From: Gemmatimonadota bacterium
GTDB taxonomy: Bacteria > Gemmatimonadota > Gemmatimonadetes > Longimicrobiales > Gaopeijiaceae
Direction: 5' to 3'
Assembly: GCA_021295815.1 (NCBI GenBank)
Contig: JAGWBQ010000020.1
Coordinates: 1-63,018, forward strand
Length of the DNA: 63,018 bases
Part shown: one piece after another, positions 59,550 to 63,018 of the stretch
Position numbering within the stretch: the stretch's first letter is position 1
Layout of the letters: each line of letters begins with the position of its first letter
Made by a program: the position numbers and the translations under genes
Notes under the pieces: generated by a model
The model's database searches: none
The model's input: only the letters and a program-made list of their open reading frames with translations
Told to the model about the DNA's origin: nothing

Positions 59550-60457
59550 GCGCGGCGTACCACGGGCGGCAGCGGGGCCGGGCGTACTTGTCGGACCGGG
59601 CCGTCCGGGTCGAGAGGCCCCGGCTGCGCAGCTCGGGCGAGGGCGAGCTTGCGATCCCGGCATAGGAGGCGCTCAGACGGCGGTCGGGACTCGGGGAGCG
59701 GTGTTGCTATCCGGCTTGAGCACGCGGTCCGATCGGGGAGATGGCCGAGACGGCGGGCGAACGTCTCAAGAAGCTGGCGGAACGGCAGCTGGACGACCGG
59801 GACTATCCGATCGTCTACGTCGACGGCATCCGGTTCTGCGGCCACCACATCCTCGCGGCGCTCGGTGTGGACGCCGAAAGCCACAAGCGGATCCTGGATC
59901 CCGGAAGGGCGAGACTGTTCGTCCTCGACGGGTCCAAGGCGCTGAGCAAGGCGGTCGGCCAGGTCTTCGGGAGCTCGTGCCTTGTCGAGCGCTGCCGGAA
60001 CCACAAGATGCGCAATGTGACCGGCCATCTGCCCAAGGCGCTCCACGACCCAGGCCCGCGCCGTGCTGCAGGCCGCCCGGAAGCTGGGCGCGAAGGACGG
60101 CAGATCGAGCAGTTCGCGCCTGGATGGAGAAGCAGCGTCCGGACGCAGGGGAAGCCTGCGCGAGGGGCTCCAAGAGATGATCGCCGGCAGCGAGATCGGA
60201 CTGACCTCGGCACTCCGGCGGTGCCTGGGGCACGGCCGACCTCATCGACGACGTCCACTGGGGAAGGCGCCGCCGCACAGGCCGGGTGACCCGGTGGAGA
60301 GACCGGGTCCATGGCGGTGCGCTGAGCGGCTGCTGCGTTCCTGGACGCCGAGAAGGGCTACCCGCAGGATCATGGGCTACAGGGACCTCCGGATACTCAA
60401 GGCGTACCTGGACGAGCTCACCACTCCCCCCGTTGACGGTAGGAGGTTGCCGCGTAG
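59550..60457 (+). mobile_element. Decayed IS256-family transposase remnant, copy 2
   Basis: Transposase-like segments occur in several frames: AYLSDRAVRVERPRLRSSGE followed by a TAG, then ERQLDDRDYPIVYVDGIRFC, ALGVDAESHKRIL, LFVLDGSKALSKAV and CRNHKMRNVTGHLPKAL, and after more frameshifts the C-terminal part parallel to copy 1. A segment between KRIL and RARLFVLDG is missing compared with full-length family members. At least one stop and several frameshifts make it inactive. It aligns with copy 1 (56881-57292) from about 60048 on, in the same orientation. Confidence 0.85.
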
Positions 60458-60811
60458 GCGGAAAACCAAATGCTGAATCACGGCAGGAGATCACGTAAGT
60501 CAAACTGGGACTGCACGATCTGCCACTCTTGCCATTGAACCACTCCGGTCCGATCGGATCGGGAAAACGGGAAAACCGGCGTCAAACGGCGGGACTCCCA
60601 AGCATGGTTCAATACCTTTGGCCGGACCGTATTGCGAGTCGGCGTTCGAGAAATGCGTTTCCCGGGAAGGCCGACTCGGTGGACGGGATCACGCCATTCA
60701 CGCAAGTCGAGCAGGAGCGCCTCAAGTTTCCACCGCCATGACGCCCGTCCAGACGACGAGATTCACCTTGTCCTCCTCGATGGGATCGAGCGGCGCGGGC
60801 GGCTTCTATGG
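60458..60811. other. Spacer after IS256 remnant
   Basis: 354 bases without a supported gene. Short open frames exist on both strands but show no motif, signal or ribosome-binding site. GGGAAAACGGGAAAACCGG around 60561-60580 is a small internal direct repeat (CGGGAAAA twice). Probably insertion-related debris. Confidence 0.45.
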
Positions 60812-61222
60812 CTATAGCCCGAGTTCGTTCACGACATCGGCGATCCTGCGCGTCAATTCTCCGGGGACGACCCGGTCGGGCGCGAACACCTCCCGGAGCC
60901 GCCGCTCCTGGCGGATACCACACGGTGCTTCGACGGCGTCCGCAACCCGGTCCCTTCCTCGACGGATAACCCGGAGGCGGTGTGTTATGAGGACATGGTC
61001 GGCAGCCGCCCTGAAGAGGGGACGGATGCCGGGCTGGAGCGTGGCCGTATCCGCGGCGCGCATCCATTCGTCGCACATGTCGCGGCGGGCGCGCCCCCAA
61101 ACACCGAAAGCTCCGTCCGCGAACCCCTCCAGCAGCGCGCGCTCGGTGTGTTCGGTGCATGAGAGGTTTCCGAGGCAGGTCAGGGTATCGCGCTCGATCT
61201 CCGCGTTCGGCACCACGGGCAC
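60812..61222 (-). CDS. Hypothetical protein, 136 aa (uncertain)
   Basis: The frame starts MPVVPNAEIERDTLTCLGNL and contains Ala/Glu/Arg-rich helical segments (TERALLEGFADGAFGVWGRA, RDMCDEWMRAADTATL) and ends TRRIADVVNELGL. It lies 33 bases downstream of the lipoprotein gene on the same strand, so it could be the next gene of that transcript. However, the opposite strand is also open for its whole length and no family was recognised. Translation on this strand looks more protein-like than on the other. Confidence 0.35.
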   Translation of the reverse strand: MPVVPNAEIERDTLTCLGNLSCTEHTERALLEGFADGAFGVWGRARRDMCDEWMRAADTATLQPGIRPLFRAAADHVLITHRLRVIRRGRDRVADAVEAPCGIRQERRLREVFAPDRVVPGELTRRIADVVNELGL

Positions 61223-61255
61223 GAACTGAAACTCATTCCGGCTGGAACGACCGCA

Positions 61256-62344
61256 TCAGTTCGGCGTCGTTGAATTTCGATCCGTCGCGTGGCCGGGAAG
61301 GTACGCCACTCCTAGGGTAAGCACCCCGACCTCGCGCCTCCACAGAACCTCGCCCGTGTCGATACGGATCGCTGCCACACCGCCGGGCTCGGCTACCCGA
61401 CCCTCCCAGGTCACATAGGCGATCTCGCCAACGGGGTCGAGCGCGACTCCGTGCGGAAAATCCGCATCGGCCAGTTCGACGCGTCGCACTTCCGCCAGGG
61501 TCGCAGAGTTGAGCACCGACATCGAGCCGTCCAGTCGGTTGGCCACCACCAACACCCTTCCGCTCGCCGAGCCCGCGATCTGAGCCGGACCCTGCCCGAC
61601 CTCGACCGCGCCGTCGGGGTCACCCGTCCGAGAGAAAGCCCGCACCTCACTGGTTCGGGCCATGGTCACATAGAAGTGGCTGCCATCCGGACTCCACGCC
61701 ACGTTCATCGGCTGATAACGCGGCGCGCCGGCCGGGCCGCGCACTGGTCCGACGGAAAAGCGTGTGAGCGTATGGCCTGAGGCCACGTCCATCAGCGCGA
61801 TCTCGTCGGACAGGGAACAGGTGACGGCAACTCGCTCCCCGCGCGGGTCGACCGCGGCGTGGTGCGGAGCGGGGCAGACCACGGGAAGGGCTGCCACGGT
61901 AAGGTCGTCTACGTCCACGACCGCCACTCGGCTCTCCTCACCAAGCCCACCTCGCCAGTAGTCGGGAATGAAGGCTCGGCTGCCGTCAGGAGTGAGTTCC
62001 ACTCGCGCCGCGCCGGGCATGTCGAGGGAGAGACGTCCAACCAGCCGGTCGCCGTGGGTCTCGTACTTCCAGAGCGTAGGGTGGCCGTGCGCAAGGGTCG
62101 CGTACCAGTGGCGGCCGTCGGGAGACACGGTCACGCCGTGGGGTTCGTCGGTCTCGGCGCGTCGACGGTCGATCGAGATTGTGTGGAGGATCGTTCCGTC
62201 GCGCGCATCTAGCACATGGACCTCGTCCGTGAAGCCCGAGGTGACGTACAGGCGGGGGGCCTCCCTATGGGGGGAGACGTTCGGCGAGCCGCCGCAGGTG
62301 GTGGCCAACAGTGCCGCAGCGACAGCGGCGAGCCGGTACAGCAT
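61256..62344 (-). CDS. YVTN-type beta-propeller lipoprotein
   Basis: A 362-residue exported protein. The start at 62344 (MLYRLAAVAAALLATTC) gives a lipobox LATTC directly; the frame is 17 codons longer upstream. Seven-bladed YVTN/cytochrome-cd1-like repeats are visible: RLYVTSGFTDEVHVLDARDG, PHGVTVSPDGRHWYATLAHG, DLTVAALPVVCPAPHHAAVD, ERVAVTCSLSDEIALMDVAS, NVAWSPDGSHFYVTMARTSE and VLVVANRLDGSMSVLNSATL. It may be a surface or periplasmic scaffold or enzyme; no catalytic site is recognisable. It lies 48 bases after the LVIVD-repeat gene, on the same strand. Confidence 0.85.
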   Translation of the reverse strand: MLYRLAAVAAALLATTCGGSPNVSPHREAPRLYVTSGFTDEVHVLDARDGTILHTISIDRRRAETDEPHGVTVSPDGRHWYATLAHGHPTLWKYETHGDRLVGRLSLDMPGAARVELTPDGSRAFIPDYWRGGLGEESRVAVVDVDDLTVAALPVVCPAPHHAAVDPRGERVAVTCSLSDEIALMDVASGHTLTRFSVGPVRGPAGAPRYQPMNVAWSPDGSHFYVTMARTSEVRAFSRTGDPDGAVEVGQGPAQIAGSASGRVLVVANRLDGSMSVLNSATLAEVRRVELADADFPHGVALDPVGEIAYVTWEGRVAEPGGVAAIRIDTGEVLWRREVGVLTLGVAYLPGHATDRNSTTPN

Positions 62345-62391
62345 CTGGTTTGTGCTGGCTCCGGGCAGAGTCGTTCGTCCGCAACATCGCC

Positions 62392-63018
62392 TCAACGGCC
62401 AGGCTCCAGGACGATCAATCCATGGTTCATGTCCGATACGTACAACTTGCCGTTGCCATGCAGCTGGGGTGCCCAGGCGCAGGTCGCATTGCGGTCCGGG
62501 AAGCAGATTGCCCGTTCCTCCGCGTACCGGATGAAGGCGGTTTCGCGTCCCTGCAGCTCAAGCTGGCCCATCAGCTCTCCCGTGACATCTAGCATGCGCA
62601 CGCCCTGTTCGTACCAGGCAAGATAGAGCGTGCCCGTCTCCTCATCCAGCCAGTAGTTGTGCGACGTGGCTCCTGGCACCTCGTAGGTTGCAACTATGCT
62701 GGGCCGGGAGATGTCGCTCAGATCCACGACGCGCATGATCCCGGGCGGGTCGCCGGTAAAGGCGAACTGCTCTTGACCCACGAAGGCGTAGCCAGCCTCA
62801 GGCCACCACCAGACGTTGTGGGTCTCTCCGCCAAGATCCGCCAGGCGGGTCACTTCCACGGGACGGGTGGGTGATCCCCCGGCCATCCCCTTGCCCACGT
62901 CCAGGATGATCAAGCCCGCATCCCAGTGCGACAGGAAGACCAGCCCGTCGCGCACGTAGACATCGTGCAGGAAGCTGTCCCCGCCGAAAAAGCTGGCCGC
63001 AACCTGCGGGGAAGCGGG
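62392..63018 (-). CDS. LVIVD-repeat propeller protein (partial, runs off the right edge)
   Basis: The frame is open to the window edge (208 residues seen), so the N-terminus is missing; an internal GTG at 62955 is not the start, because the residues before it (GGDSFLHDVYV) already fit the family. Repeats include HDVYVRDGLVFLSHWDAGLI, GETHNVWWWPEAGYAFVGQE, GIMRVVDLSDISRPSIVATY and HNYWLDEETGTLYLAWYEQG, typical of LVIVD/choice-of-anchor propellers with D-I-S-x-P blades. The C-terminus ends LYVSDMNHGLIVLEPGR. It is probably exported and co-transcribed with the YVTN-type lipoprotein. Confidence 0.85.
   Translation of the reverse strand, partial: PASPQVAASFFGGDSFLHDVYVRDGLVFLSHWDAGLIILDVGKGMAGGSPTRPVEVTRLADLGGETHNVWWWPEAGYAFVGQEQFAFTGDPPGIMRVVDLSDISRPSIVATYEVPGATSHNYWLDEETGTLYLAWYEQGVRMLDVTGELMGQLELQGRETAFIRYAEERAICFPDRNATCAWAPQLHGNGKLYVSDMNHGLIVLEPGR

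Noticed and set aside
1-63018. CRISPR arrays, rRNA or tRNA genes, prophage modules
   Set aside because: No regularly spaced repeats, conserved RNA cores or phage structural genes were seen; repeats found are single duplications or IS remnants.

Overview
The window is a GC-rich, gene-dense chromosomal segment from a Gram-negative bacterium. It encodes a TonB-dependent receptor, a TolC-type efflux lipoprotein, many lipobox proteins and a periplasmic quinoprotein. Several features point towards Gemmatimonadota or a close relative: secreted 6-bladed beta-propeller proteins, a TonB receptor with a carboxypeptidase-regulatory N-terminus, a BlaI/M56 pair, DUF445, Ku/LigD, and frequent 4-base ATGA/GTGA/TTGA overlaps. 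This placement is inference; no rRNA or other marker gene is present.

Layout. 1-10.2 kb holds housekeeping genes: an SRAP (YedK-type) peptidase; a run containing queD-folE (dihydroneopterin triphosphate to 6-carboxytetrahydropterin), a Trm112-like protein, a TPR protein, an OsmC-type peroxidase, an acyl-CoA ligase and cutA; a coupled pair of small membrane proteins; and a minus-strand DUF1499/lipoprotein/DUF445 set. 10.5-26.6 kb looks like one phosphate-acquisition block. It runs TonB-dependent receptor, FN3/beta-helix lipoprotein, small lipoprotein, a LeuA-like enzyme coupled to phoB, phoR, pstSCAB, phoU, then two TRAP permease subunits and a DNA glycosylase, nearly all joined by start/stop overlaps. 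An 11-bp-phased direct repeat ahead of the receptor is a PHO-box-like candidate.

26.7-33.1 kb is accessory: a beta-propeller protein, about 1.3 kb of poorly coding DNA, a lipoprotein, and a minus-strand BlaI/BlaR1-type operon. That operon opens with an E/G/H-rich FxLYD-like lipoprotein, ends with a frame-disrupted paralogue of it, and has two tandem ACTA-N6-TAGT operators of BlaI/MecI geometry upstream. 33.2-36.9 kb carries an ADP-forming acyl-CoA ligase, an enoyl-CoA hydratase, a small unknown gene and a DtxR-family regulator. 37-41.7 kb carries an orphan sensor module and an NHEJ locus (Ku, divergent TipAS-like protein coupled to a PE-ligase-polymerase LigD).

41.7-55.2 kb has a POT-family transporter, a VOC protein, a DUF1684 lipoprotein, an efflux adaptor and outer-membrane component without an inner-membrane pump, a GT4 glycosyltransferase coupled to a PAP2 phosphatase, a PQQ-type dehydrogenase with a cupin, a low-molecular-weight phosphatase and an aminotransferase. 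55.4-63 kb is a decaying accessory tail: a propeller gene broken by one in-frame TGA, two same-direction IS256-family remnants bracketing an intact propeller gene, an IS3-like fragment, a YVTN-type lipoprotein and a partial LVIVD-repeat protein running off the right edge.

No tRNA, rRNA or CRISPR array was seen.
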